From NCBI RefSeq assembly GCF_014596085.1, contig NZ_JACCJY010000029.1, positions 19,307-83,306 on the forward strand: a DNA stretch of 64,000 bases, in the 5' to 3' direction. Source of the DNA: Azospirillum tabaci. Lineage in GTDB: Bacteria > Pseudomonadota > Alphaproteobacteria > Azospirillales > Azospirillaceae. Below are positions 8,990 to 16,784 of the stretch, piece by piece. The position numbers and the translations under genes were made by a program. The notes under the pieces were generated by a model, which saw nothing but the letters and a program-made list of their open reading frames with translations, was not told where the DNA came from and did no database searches. Numbering within the stretch: the first letter of the stretch is position 1; each line of letters begins with the position of its first letter.

Positions 8990-9202
8990 CGCCTCCGTCC
9001 GGTCACGATGCCCGCGCCGGCGTTTGTCCGTAGGCAGACGGAGCGTTGTGCTTCGGTACAGAATGAATTAACCCTTTATCGGCTATAGCTGATCCACTGT
9101 GCAGGAAGCGGGCAAGCGTCCGTTCCGACTTTGGATTCAAGCGCGTCGGCATTCGCAGCCGGGATTGCGACCGTCAGCGGGGAGAACGATGTCGAGGCGC
9201 CG

Positions 9203-10087
9203 ATGACCGCGGGTGATAATGAGAAATTCGAGCAGTTCGCGGCCATCCTGACCACCGAACTGCTCGACCGTACCCGCAAAAGTCTTGAACTGCTGACCCC
9301 CGAAGAGCAGCCGGCGGCCAAGCTCCCCTTTGCCTTGACCCCATCCTTTCAGGAAATCTACGCCGAGCTGGTGCGGGTCGGAATCTTCCCGGTGCTGCTC
9401 AGCCGCCGGCCGGTGCGGGCGATCGTTGGCGACGTGGATTGGCCGCGGGACGGGCGCGACTATTTGCTGACCGTCCTCGACGACCGCTCCAACGCCGTCT
9501 TCACCGCCTGGGATTACGCCTGGGATGCGTTGTGGGACGAGCGGAAGGTGGGTGCCGACAGCGGCTCCTCGGCGCCGGCCAAGAAGAAGGGGTTCTTCGC
9601 CTCGCTGTTCGGGCGGAAGGCGGACAAGCCGGAAAGGAAGACCAGCGAGCAGGGCGCGGAGGGCGACGTCATGGCCGGTCTCTACACCATGCTGAACGAG
9701 CAGGCGGAGCGGCGGGGATACCTGCCGTTGTTCCATGACGACATCAAGGTGCTGAAGGGGCTGATCCGCGTCAAGCCGGCGCGCATCTTCCAGGCATGGA
9801 AGGAGATCAACCAGTACCATCACCAGGAATTCTACCTGTCGGGCCAGGACCAGGCCAAGCCGGGGGTGACGTCGGACTGCCTGCAGAAATGGCATTACAA
9901 CCTGCCGGACCGGATCGGCGAATTCCTGGTGCTGAAGGCGGCCGTGGATATGGAGTTCGTCAACAAGCCCTTTCTAGGCAAGTACATCCGGCAGTCTGCC
10001 CGCACCCAGGAAGAGGCCGAGAAGGGCATGCCCTATCTCGCCACCTACTGGAAGTCCATGAAGCAATCCGCCGCCGCCCAAGGCTGA
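9203..10087 (+). CDS. Conserved-looking hypothetical protein
   Basis: A 294-residue soluble protein of unknown function. No signal peptide or membrane helix is seen. The N-terminal half is mixed alpha/beta with PVLLSRRPVRAIVGDVDWP and WDYAWDALWDE, then a basic low-complexity linker (KKKGFFASLFGRKADKPERK, about residues 127-146), then a C-terminal half rich in aromatic and charged residues (WKEINQYHHQEFYLSGQDQ). The ATG at 9203 is preferred: it has CGAGG 6 bases upstream. A TTG at 9131 in the same frame would add 24 residues of non-conserved appearance. Its neighbour downstream begins 9 bases later, so they may be co-transcribed. Confidence 0.75.
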   Translation: MTAGDNEKFEQFAAILTTELLDRTRKSLELLTPEEQPAAKLPFALTPSFQEIYAELVRVGIFPVLLSRRPVRAIVGDVDWPRDGRDYLLTVLDDRSNAVFTAWDYAWDALWDERKVGADSGSSAPAKKKGFFASLFGRKADKPERKTSEQGAEGDVMAGLYTMLNEQAERRGYLPLFHDDIKVLKGLIRVKPARIFQAWKEINQYHHQEFYLSGQDQAKPGVTSDCLQKWHYNLPDRIGEFLVLKAAVDMEFVNKPFLGKYIRQSARTQEEAEKGMPYLATYWKSMKQSAAAQG

Positions 10088-10095
10088 GGTCGTCC

Positions 10096-10497
10096 ATGAT
10101 CCACCGCTCCATCCTGCTCCTCGCCGCCCCCCTGCTGGCGCTGTCCGGTGGGGCGGCGGCGCAGCCGATCGACCTGTCCGCCTGCCGGTTCCTGACGGCC
10201 CACCGTCCAGCGGCCGGGGTTGAGTACACGCCGGGCGTGGACGTGAACGGCAAGGCGGTGGCCCCCGCCGACCTGCCGGGCTCGGCGGGGGCCGCGCCGC
10301 CGCTGGAGCGGTTCGACATCCCGGTGACCGTGGGTTTCGCCCGCCGCATGGGCTTTCCGGTGCCGCAGGGTGCTGCGGCGCTGGGTGTCGAGGTCGGCTA
10401 TCTGACCTGGTACGCCAACCGGCTCTACTTCAACGGCCAGCCCATCGGCGCGCCGAGCGAGGCCGAGGTCTACGCCTATTGCCGCACCGTCCGATAG
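10096..10497 (+). CDS. Hypothetical periplasmic protein
   Basis: A 133-residue protein with a clear Sec signal peptide (MIHRSILLLAAPLLALSGGAA, predicted cleavage after AAAQ near residue 22). The mature part has two Cys (one in SACRF, one in YAYCRTVR near the C-terminus) that could form a disulfide. The repeated GFxRRMGFP and VEVGYLTWYANRLYFNGQPI segments suggest a small beta-rich domain. I recognise no family. It follows the previous hypothetical gene by 8 bases. Confidence 0.7.
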   Translation: MIHRSILLLAAPLLALSGGAAAQPIDLSACRFLTAHRPAAGVEYTPGVDVNGKAVAPADLPGSAGAAPPLERFDIPVTVGFARRMGFPVPQGAAALGVEVGYLTWYANRLYFNGQPIGAPSEAEVYAYCRTVR

Positions 10498-10529
10498 GCC
10501 GATCCGTCCCTCGCGGCACGCCGTGACGA

Positions 10530-10558
10530 TGGACAAGCGCGCGGTGGCTTCCTAAAGT
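10530..10558 (+). promoter_or_regulatory. Candidate sigma-70 promoter for proS
   Basis: TGGACA and TAAAGT are separated by exactly 17 bases, 63 bases upstream of the proS ATG and just after the previous stop. Confidence 0.6.
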
Positions 10559-10621
10559 CGCTCTCCCTGTTGCGGCCCGGCGCACCGCCGGACGAATCCC
10601 CTCGAAACCGAGAGCAGAGCC

Positions 10622-11935
10622 ATGCGGCTGTCCACCTTCTTCCTGCCGACCCTCAAGGAGACCCCGACCGAGGCGCAGATCGTCTCGCACCGCCTGATGC
10701 TGCGGGCCGGGATGATCCGCCAGACCAGCGCCGGCATCTACGCCTGGCTGCCGCTGGGCCACCGGGTCCTGAAGAAGATCGAGCAGATCGTCCGCGAGGA
10801 GCAGGACGCCGCCGGCGCCCAGGAACTGCTGATGCCGACCATCCAGTCGGCGGAGCTGTGGAAGGAAAGCGGCCGCTACGACGATTACGGCAAGGAGATG
10901 CTGCGCATCACCGACCGTCACGACCGTGAGATGCTGTTCGGTCCCACGAACGAGGAGATGATCACCGACATCTTCCGCGCCTTCGTGAAGAGCTACCGCC
11001 AGCTTCCGCTGAACCTCTACCACATCCAGTGGAAGTTCCGGGACGAGATCCGCCCCCGCTTCGGCGTGATGCGCGGCCGCGAGTTCCTGATGAAGGACGC
11101 CTACAGCTTCGACATCGATGCGGCCAGCGCCCGGCGCTCCTACCAGAAGATGTTCCTGGCCTATCTGCGCACCTTCGCCCGCATGGGGCTGAAGGCCATC
11201 CCGATGCGCGCCGACACCGGCCCCATCGGCGGCGATCTGAGCCACGAATTCATCATCCTGGCCGAGACCGGCGAGAGCGGCGTCTTCTGCCACAAGGACT
11301 GGCTGACCCTGGACGTGCTGCAGAACGCGCCGGGCTTCGACGAGGACCTGCAGCCCTTCTTCGACACCTACACCTCGATCTACGCCGCGACCGACGAAAA
11401 GCACGAGCCCGGCAACTGCCCGGTTCCGGAGTCGGATCTGGTCTCGGCCCGCGGCATCGAGGTCGGCCACATCTTCAACTTCGGCACCAAGTATTCGAAG
11501 CCGATGAACGCCGTCGTCGCCGGTCCGGGCGGCGAGCCGGTTCCGGTGGAGATGGGGTCCTACGGCATCGGCGTGTCGCGCCTGATGGGCGCCATCATCG
11601 AGGCCAGCCACGACGACAACGGCATCATCTGGCCGGATTCCGTGGCGCCCTTCAACGTCGGGCTCGTCAACCTCAAGGTCGGCGACGCCGAGACCGACCG
11701 CGTCTGCCAGGAGCTGTACTACAAGCTCCGCGCCAACGGGCTGGACGTGCTGTACGACGACCGCGACGAGCGTCCGGGCGTGAAGTTCGCCGACATGGAC
11801 CTGATCGGCCTGCCGTGGCAGCTCGTCGTCGGGCCGCGCGGCCTGAAGAACGGCGTGGTCGAACTGAAGCGCCGCGCCACCGGCGAGAAGCAGGAGCTGT
11901 CGGTGGACAGCGCGCTGGAGAAGCTCTCGGCGTAA
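10622..11935 (+). CDS. proS: Prolyl-tRNA synthetase, short bacterial form
   Basis: Charges tRNA-Pro with proline. The 437-residue enzyme contains class II motif 1 (LRAGMIRQTSAGIYAWLPLG), motif 2 (FRDEIRPRFGVMRGREFLMKD, split here by context) and motif 3 (GSYGIGVSRLMGAI), then an anticodon-binding domain. It is about 135 residues shorter than E. coli ProS because the editing insertion between motifs 2 and 3 is missing; motif 2 leads directly into SFDIDAASARRSYQKMF. The short form is usual in alphaproteobacteria, where mischarged Ala-tRNA-Pro is handled by free-standing editing proteins. A good sigma-70-like promoter lies 63 bases upstream. Confidence 0.96.
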   Translation: MRLSTFFLPTLKETPTEAQIVSHRLMLRAGMIRQTSAGIYAWLPLGHRVLKKIEQIVREEQDAAGAQELLMPTIQSAELWKESGRYDDYGKEMLRITDRHDREMLFGPTNEEMITDIFRAFVKSYRQLPLNLYHIQWKFRDEIRPRFGVMRGREFLMKDAYSFDIDAASARRSYQKMFLAYLRTFARMGLKAIPMRADTGPIGGDLSHEFIILAETGESGVFCHKDWLTLDVLQNAPGFDEDLQPFFDTYTSIYAATDEKHEPGNCPVPESDLVSARGIEVGHIFNFGTKYSKPMNAVVAGPGGEPVPVEMGSYGIGVSRLMGAIIEASHDDNGIIWPDSVAPFNVGLVNLKVGDAETDRVCQELYYKLRANGLDVLYDDRDERPGVKFADMDLIGLPWQLVVGPRGLKNGVVELKRRATGEKQELSVDSALEKLSA

Positions 11936-12086
11936 CACCGTGGGGCAGGGGAGCGGGAGCCTTGGAAGGTCGCCCTTTTCCTGCCACGGTTAAGCACTTA
12001 TGTTGCGGGGCGGCGGACTGGTTGCGGTCCGCCGCCTTTGCTTTTGCCGGGCCTCTATCGCCCGCCCTTCGCTCATCGGGAGCCGC

Positions 12087-13334
12087 ATGATCTTCTCCGC
12101 CTTCGAACGCATGGTCGCGATGCGCTATCTGCGGGCGCGCCGCCAGGAAGGGTTCATTTCGGTCATCGCGGGATTCTCGCTGCTGGGCATCGCGCTCGGC
12201 GTGGCGACGCTGATCATCGTGATGTCGGTGATGAACGGCTTCCGGGCGGAGCTTCTGGGCCGCGTGCTCGGCCTGAACGGCCATCTCAACGTCTACAGCG
12301 TCCGCGGTGGCCCCTTGCCCGACTACGACCCGCTGGTGCAGCGGCTCCAGGGCGTGCCCGGCGTGGTCGGGGTGACGCCGACGGTCGAGGGGCAGGCGCT
12401 GGTCTCGGTGCGCGGGGTCGCCTCCGGCGCGGTGGTGCGCGGGGTGCGGCCGGAGGATTTCCGGGTGCGGCCGACGCTGTCGCGCAACATCGTGCGCGGC
12501 ACGGCGGAGGCGTTCGGTGACGACAACATCGCCATCGGCCTCCGCATGGCGCAGCGGCTGGGTCTGGCGGTCGGCGACCAGCTCACCCTGATCGCGCCGC
12601 AGGGCAACGTCACCGCCTTCGGCACCGTGCCGCGGATGCGCAGCTTCACCATCGGCGCGGTGTTCGACGTCGGCATGTTCGAATACGACAACAGCTTCAT
12701 CTTCCTGCCCCTGCCGGAGGCCCAGGCTTTCTTCCGCACGGGCGAGGCGGTGACCTCGCTGGAGGTCTTCGTCAGCGACCCGACCCAGATCCGGGCGGCG
12801 CGCGACGCCATCCAGTCGGCGGTGGCCGGGATTGGGCGGGTGGTCGACTGGCAGCAGTCCAACGCCAGCTTCTTCACGGCGCTCCAGGTCGAGCGCAACG
12901 TGATGTTCCTGATCCTGTCGCTGATCATCACGGTGGCCGCCTTCAACATCATCTCCAGCCTGATCATGCTGGTGAAGGACAAGGGGCGGGACATCGCCAT
13001 CCTGCGCACCATGGGCGCCACCCGCGGCATGATCATGCGCATCTTCTTCCTGTCCGGCGCCTCGGTGGGGGTGGCGGGAACGCTGGTGGGCGTGGCCCTG
13101 GGCGTGTCCTTCGCCCTGAACATCGAGACGATCCGCCAGGGCATCCAGGCGCTGACCGGAACCAACCTGTTCAACGCCGAGATCTATTTCCTGTCGCAAC
13201 TGCCGGCGAAGATCGACTGGTCGGAGGTGGTCCAGGTCACCCTGATGGCGCTGGGCCTGTCCTTCGCCGCCACCGTCTACCCGTCCTGGCGGGCGGCCCG
13301 TCTCGATCCGGTGGAGGCGCTTCGCTATGAGTGA
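12087..13334 (+). CDS. lolC: Lipoprotein-releasing ABC transporter permease
   Basis: Inner-membrane permease that, with LolD, extracts lipoproteins and hands them to LolA for transport to the outer membrane. The 415-residue protein has one N-terminal membrane helix (GFSLLGIALGVATLIIVMSVMNGF), a large periplasmic domain, and three C-terminal helices with the FtsX-type coupling segment KDKGRDIAILRTMGATRGMI. The start at 12087 (MIFSAFERMVAMRYLRARR) matches LolC/E N-termini; the frame extends 29 codons upstream without conserved sequence. There is a single permease gene here, so the transporter may use a LolF-like homodimer rather than a LolC/E pair. It overlaps lolD by 8 bases. Confidence 0.92.
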   Translation: MIFSAFERMVAMRYLRARRQEGFISVIAGFSLLGIALGVATLIIVMSVMNGFRAELLGRVLGLNGHLNVYSVRGGPLPDYDPLVQRLQGVPGVVGVTPTVEGQALVSVRGVASGAVVRGVRPEDFRVRPTLSRNIVRGTAEAFGDDNIAIGLRMAQRLGLAVGDQLTLIAPQGNVTAFGTVPRMRSFTIGAVFDVGMFEYDNSFIFLPLPEAQAFFRTGEAVTSLEVFVSDPTQIRAARDAIQSAVAGIGRVVDWQQSNASFFTALQVERNVMFLILSLIITVAAFNIISSLIMLVKDKGRDIAILRTMGATRGMIMRIFFLSGASVGVAGTLVGVALGVSFALNIETIRQGIQALTGTNLFNAEIYFLSQLPAKIDWSEVVQVTLMALGLSFAATVYPSWRAARLDPVEALRYE

Positions 13335-14016
13335 GCCGATGCTGGAACTGTCGGGGATCGTCCGCACCTTCGAGCAGGCGGGGACGGAGCTTCAGGTGCT
13401 GCGCGGGGCGGAGCTGACCGTCCATGCCGGCGAGTTGGTCGCTCTGGTCGGTCCGTCGGGCGCCGGCAAATCGACCCTTCTGCACATCGCCGGCCTGCTG
13501 GAGCGGCCGACGGCGGGAACCGTGCGGATCGCCGGGACCGACGTGTCCGCCCTGGACGACGGGAAGCGGACGGAGGTGCGCCGCCGCTCGGTCGGCTTCG
13601 TCTACCAGTTCCATCACCTGCTGCCGGAATTCTCCGCTCTGGAGAACATCGTGCTGCCGCAGATGATCAACGGCGTGCCGAAGCGCACCGCCCGCGAGCG
13701 CGCCCTGGAACTGCTGCGCATGGTCGGTCTGGAACCGCGCGCTGGCCACCGTCCGGCCCGCCTGTCGGGCGGCGAGCAGCAGCGGGTCGCCATCGCCCGC
13801 GCGCTGGCCAACGGGCCGGGCCTGCTGATCGCCGACGAACCGACGGGCAACCTCGACCCGCACACGGCGGAGGGGGTCTTCGCCATGCTGACTTCCATCG
13901 TCCGACAGGCCCGCGTCGGCGCACTGATCGCCACCCACAACCTGGAGCTTGCGAACCGCATGGACCGGGTGTTGGAAATGAGCGAAGGGGTCCTTGTGGA
14001 GCATGCGAGGGTCTGA
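13327..14016 (+). CDS. lolD: Lipoprotein-releasing ABC transporter ATPase
   Basis: Cytoplasmic ATPase partner of LolC. The 229-residue protein has the Walker A motif GPSGAGKSTLLH (about residue 42), Q-loop FVYQFHHLLPEFSALENI, signature LSGGEQQRVAIARAL, Walker B LLIADEPTGNLD and switch His in IATHNLEL. The sequence FHHLLPEFSALENI is typical of LolD within the MacB/FtsE-like subfamily. The 8-base overlap with lolC implies coupled translation and matched stoichiometry. Confidence 0.95.
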   Translation: MSEPMLELSGIVRTFEQAGTELQVLRGAELTVHAGELVALVGPSGAGKSTLLHIAGLLERPTAGTVRIAGTDVSALDDGKRTEVRRRSVGFVYQFHHLLPEFSALENIVLPQMINGVPKRTARERALELLRMVGLEPRAGHRPARLSGGEQQRVAIARALANGPGLLIADEPTGNLDPHTAEGVFAMLTSIVRQARVGALIATHNLELANRMDRVLEMSEGVLVEHARV

Positions 14017-14033
14017 TCGGCCTCATGGCACGG

Positions 14034-14072
14034 CCGCGCAACCGGCCGAACCGCGCAACCGGCCGAACCGCG
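14034..14072. repeat. 17-bp tandem repeat, two copies plus a partial third
   Basis: Two identical copies of CCGCGCAACCGGCCGAA at 14034-14050 and 14051-14067, then CCGCG of a third. It lies in the 143-base gap between lolD and the next gene, inside no gene. Confidence 0.9.
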
Positions 14073-14159
14073 TAAGAGTGGCATCGCCGTTCGGCGGATT
14101 GGTGATCGGAGCGTCCTGGGGCAGACTTCGCGCAACCCAACAAGGAGGGACCGGAGTCC

Positions 14160-15017
14160 ATGGATCAGAAGATCATCGATTTGTACGACGAGTACACCCA
14201 TCGGCCGCTGCCGCGCCGCGTCTTTCTGGAGCGGCTGGCGGTGCTGGCGGGCAGCGCGGCGGCCATTCCGGCGATCCTCTCCCAGATCGAGCCGAATTAC
14301 GCCCTGGCCGCCGAGGTTCCGCAGGATGACAGCCGAATCGCCACGGACCGCGTCACCTTCCAGGGCGCGACCGGCGACGTTCATGCCTATCGCGCGCGCC
14401 CGAAGCTGGCCGAGCAGGCGCCGTCGGTGGTGGTGGTCCACGAGAACCGCGGCCTGAACCCCTACATCGAGGACGTGACGCGGCGGCTGGCGGTGGCCGG
14501 CTTCGTCGCGATGGCCCCGGATCTGTTGTCCCCGCTCGGCGGCACGCCGCAGGACCCCGACCGTGCCCGCGAGATGATCGGTCAGCTCGACCCCGACAAG
14601 GCGGTGAACAACCTGATCGCGTCGATGAGCGATCTCATGGCCTACCGCTACTCCAACGCCAAGGTGGGGGCCATCGGCTTCTGCTGGGGCGGCGGCATGA
14701 CCAACCGGTTGGCCATCAAGACGCCGGACCTCAAAGCGGGCGTCGTCTTCTACGGTCCGTCGCCCGACCCGGCGCTGGTCACCACCATTAAGGCGCCGCT
14801 TCTGCTCCATTACGCCGGGTTGGACAACAACGTGAACGCCAAGGTCCCGGCCTATGAGGAGGCCCTGAAGCAGGGTGGCAAGTCCTACGAACTCTTCATG
14901 TACGAGAACGTGAACCACGCCTTCCACAACAATACCTCGGCGGAGCGTTTCAACAAGGAAGCGGCGGACCTCGCCTGGGGCCGGTCCGTGGAGTTCCTGA
15001 AGAAGAACCTGACCTGA
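14160..15017 (+). CDS. Dienelactone hydrolase family protein, probably Tat-exported
   Basis: An alpha/beta-hydrolase of 285 residues, COG0412 type. The N-terminus has a twin arginine followed by a hydrophobic stretch (PRRVFLERLAVLAGSAAA) around residues 19-36, which suggests Tat export to the periplasm. Catalytic residues are visible: Cys in GFCWGGGM (nucleophile elbow), Asp in the LDNNVN segment and His in NVNHAFHN. The substrate is not known; such proteins are often annotated carboxymethylenebutenolidase without proof. A 17-bp tandem repeat lies upstream. A cytoplasmic relative lies at 57.5 kb in this window. Confidence 0.85.
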   Translation: MDQKIIDLYDEYTHRPLPRRVFLERLAVLAGSAAAIPAILSQIEPNYALAAEVPQDDSRIATDRVTFQGATGDVHAYRARPKLAEQAPSVVVVHENRGLNPYIEDVTRRLAVAGFVAMAPDLLSPLGGTPQDPDRAREMIGQLDPDKAVNNLIASMSDLMAYRYSNAKVGAIGFCWGGGMTNRLAIKTPDLKAGVVFYGPSPDPALVTTIKAPLLLHYAGLDNNVNAKVPAYEEALKQGGKSYELFMYENVNHAFHNNTSAERFNKEAADLAWGRSVEFLKKNLT

Positions 15018-15021
15018 CCGG

Positions 15022-15909
15022 TCACGAGCGGTGAGTGGCGGGCCGTGCGGAGGGCAGCTTCAGCACGGCCACCGCCAGCCCGGCGAGGACGAGAAGCGCG
15101 CCAGCCATCTTCAGCGGGGTGAAGCTCTCCCCCAGGACCAGCGCGCTGGAACTCATGCCGAAGACCGGCACCAGCAGCGAGAAGGGAGCCACCAAGCTCG
15201 CCGGGTAATGGCGCAGCAGGAAGCCCCAGGCGGCGAAGCCGAACAGCGTCGCGCCGAAAGCGATGTAGGCCACCGCCCCGATGCCCAGCGGAGTCAGATG
15301 GGTCAGGGCCTGCCACGCCCGCTCCGGCCCCTCCATCCCCAGTGACAGCAGCAGCAGCGGGATGGGCGGCACCACGCTGACCCACAGCATCATGCGGAAC
15401 AGGTCCGGCGCCTTGGCCTGCTTCATCAGCAGGTTCGATACGCCCCAAGCTGCGGCGGCGGCCATGACCAGCCCCAGCCCGAGCAGCGAATCGCCCGCCG
15501 GCATCTCCATGGCGATCACGCCGATCCCGGAGAAGGCCACTGCCATGCCAAGTACTTGCTTCGGACCGGGCCGCTCCCCCAGAATCAACGCGGCGAACAG
15601 GGCGGTGAAAAAAGCCTGGGATTGCAGCACCAGCGATGACAGCCCCGCCGGCATGCCGATGTCCATCCCGACGAACAGCAGCGAGAACTTCACCACCCCC
15701 AGCACCAGACCGATGCCCAGGATGAAGCGCCACGGCACCGGCGGGCCGCCGCGAACCCCCAGCACCAGAAGCGGCAACGCCGCCAGCGCGAAGCGCAGGG
15801 CGCAGAACAGGATCGGCGGGAAGTCCGCCAGCCCGACCTTGATGGCGACGAAATTGAAGCCCCAGATCGCCGCGACGGCGACGGCGAGGCCGATGTGAGC
15901 GGTGCGCAT
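15022..15909 (-). CDS. eamA: EamA-type drug/metabolite exporter
   Basis: Ten-helix inner-membrane transporter of 295 residues made of two repeated EamA domains. The N-terminal part AIWGFNFVAIKVGL and the segment GMPAGLSSLVLQSQAFFTA, together with LLVPVFGMSSSALVLGE in the second half, closely resemble E. coli EamA, the exporter of O-acetylserine and cysteine pathway metabolites. Assignment to that substrate is by resemblance only. Its stop is 4 bases from the stop of the converging dienelactone hydrolase gene. Confidence 0.82.
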   Translation of the reverse strand: MRTAHIGLAVAVAAIWGFNFVAIKVGLADFPPILFCALRFALAALPLLVLGVRGGPPVPWRFILGIGLVLGVVKFSLLFVGMDIGMPAGLSSLVLQSQAFFTALFAALILGERPGPKQVLGMAVAFSGIGVIAMEMPAGDSLLGLGLVMAAAAAWGVSNLLMKQAKAPDLFRMMLWVSVVPPIPLLLLSLGMEGPERAWQALTHLTPLGIGAVAYIAFGATLFGFAAWGFLLRHYPASLVAPFSLLVPVFGMSSSALVLGESFTPLKMAGALLVLAGLAVAVLKLPSARPATHRS

Positions 15910-15991
15910 GGGAGTGGAGGCTAGAGGCGCGCAACCCGCCGGTCAATGCGGTGCCCAATGCACCCATTGCGGGTCAGATCCCCGAAACCCT

Positions 15992-16594
15992 TCACTTATC
16001 CGTATGTAGGATTCGACACTCGTCCAGGGCGGCCAGCGCCCAGGAGGACCCGCCCAGATTGACGTCGCCGATCTCCGTCCCGCCGCCGTCCCGCTGCAGC
16101 GTCACCGCGCGCGACCGCATGAAGGGTTCGAAGAGATCCTCGTACTTCGGCAGTTCGACCGGAACCACCACGCCGCCGTCGGGCAGGGGGCTGGCCTCCA
16201 GCGCCATGGTCTCGCCGTCGGGGAAGATGGCGGTCAGGCGGCTTTCCGTGTCCTTGTTGGCCTGGGCGTGCTGGTCGGCGTTGACCAGCATGGCCGCCCC
16301 CTTCGCCGTCGCGCGGAAGGAGAGGGGGGAGGAGTCGTCCGCTCGCGTGGCGTAGCAATAGGCCGATCCGGTCTTGGTCGCCGGGTGCGCCCGCACGACC
16401 CAGCCCTTGTTCTGCGCGACGACGCGCCCCGGAGCGTCGGACAGGGGGGAGGCGGGCGTATTGGTCGGCGGCGGCCGGTGGGTCTGCTCCGCGGACGGTG
16501 CGGGGGCGCCGGTGGTCTGGCAAGCCGTGAGGAGCGTGGCCGCCAGCACCGCCAGGACGGCGCTGGAGCGGATGCGGCGCATGGAACGGGTCAT
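15992..16594 (-). CDS. Hypothetical outer-membrane-type lipoprotein
   Basis: A 200-residue protein with a lipoprotein signal peptide: basic MTRSMRRIRSS, a hydrophobic stretch and the lipobox LLTAC, with acylation expected at Cys near residue 23. The residue after Cys is Gln, so outer-membrane sorting by the Lol system encoded nearby is possible. A proline/threonine-rich linker (residues about 27-50) precedes a small domain with two Cys (SAYCYATRA and DECRILH). The frame extends 70 codons upstream of this ATG, but the lipobox fixes the start. It is divergent from dnaE. Confidence 0.75.
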   Translation of the reverse strand: MTRSMRRIRSSAVLAVLAATLLTACQTTGAPAPSAEQTHRPPPTNTPASPLSDAPGRVVAQNKGWVVRAHPATKTGSAYCYATRADDSSPLSFRATAKGAAMLVNADQHAQANKDTESRLTAIFPDGETMALEASPLPDGGVVVPVELPKYEDLFEPFMRSRAVTLQRDGGGTEIGDVNLGGSSWALAALDECRILHTDK

Positions 16595-16784
16595 TCTTGG
16601 ATCGTGGCTCTGCCTCTTTCGATAGCACGAACACGCATGACCGGGGAATCTTCCCTTACCTTTGATCGGTCCGACGCATCGCCGCATGGCCGGGCCCGCG
16701 CTTGGTCCCTTGCAGTGCGGGGCGGGATGCGCGACGACTAGGGGAGACGTCCCCCCTTCGCTGGAACCGGTGCCCATCTCCACC

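Larger units (their letters stand above)
8790..9202. other. Intergenic region with hairpins, possible small RNA gene
   Basis: About 410 bases without a convincing protein gene, noticeably richer in A+T between 8800 and 8960 than the flanking genes. From left to right it holds a two-part hairpin at 8828-8868 (outer stem CGATGAC/GTCATCG, inner TTGG/CCAA), a terminator shape at 8902-8922, a small CGCC/GGCG hairpin at 8927-8938 and a GC-rich terminator with six T at 8956-8989. A 77-codon open frame at 8800-9033 crosses all of these, has no recognisable protein features, and is probably not translated. The right half (8990-9202) is the leader of the next gene and contains no clear promoter. Confidence 0.5.

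Noticed and set aside
8800..9033. A 77-codon frame after tag
   Set aside because: It runs through three hairpins including a T-run terminator, has no ribosome site and no recognisable features.
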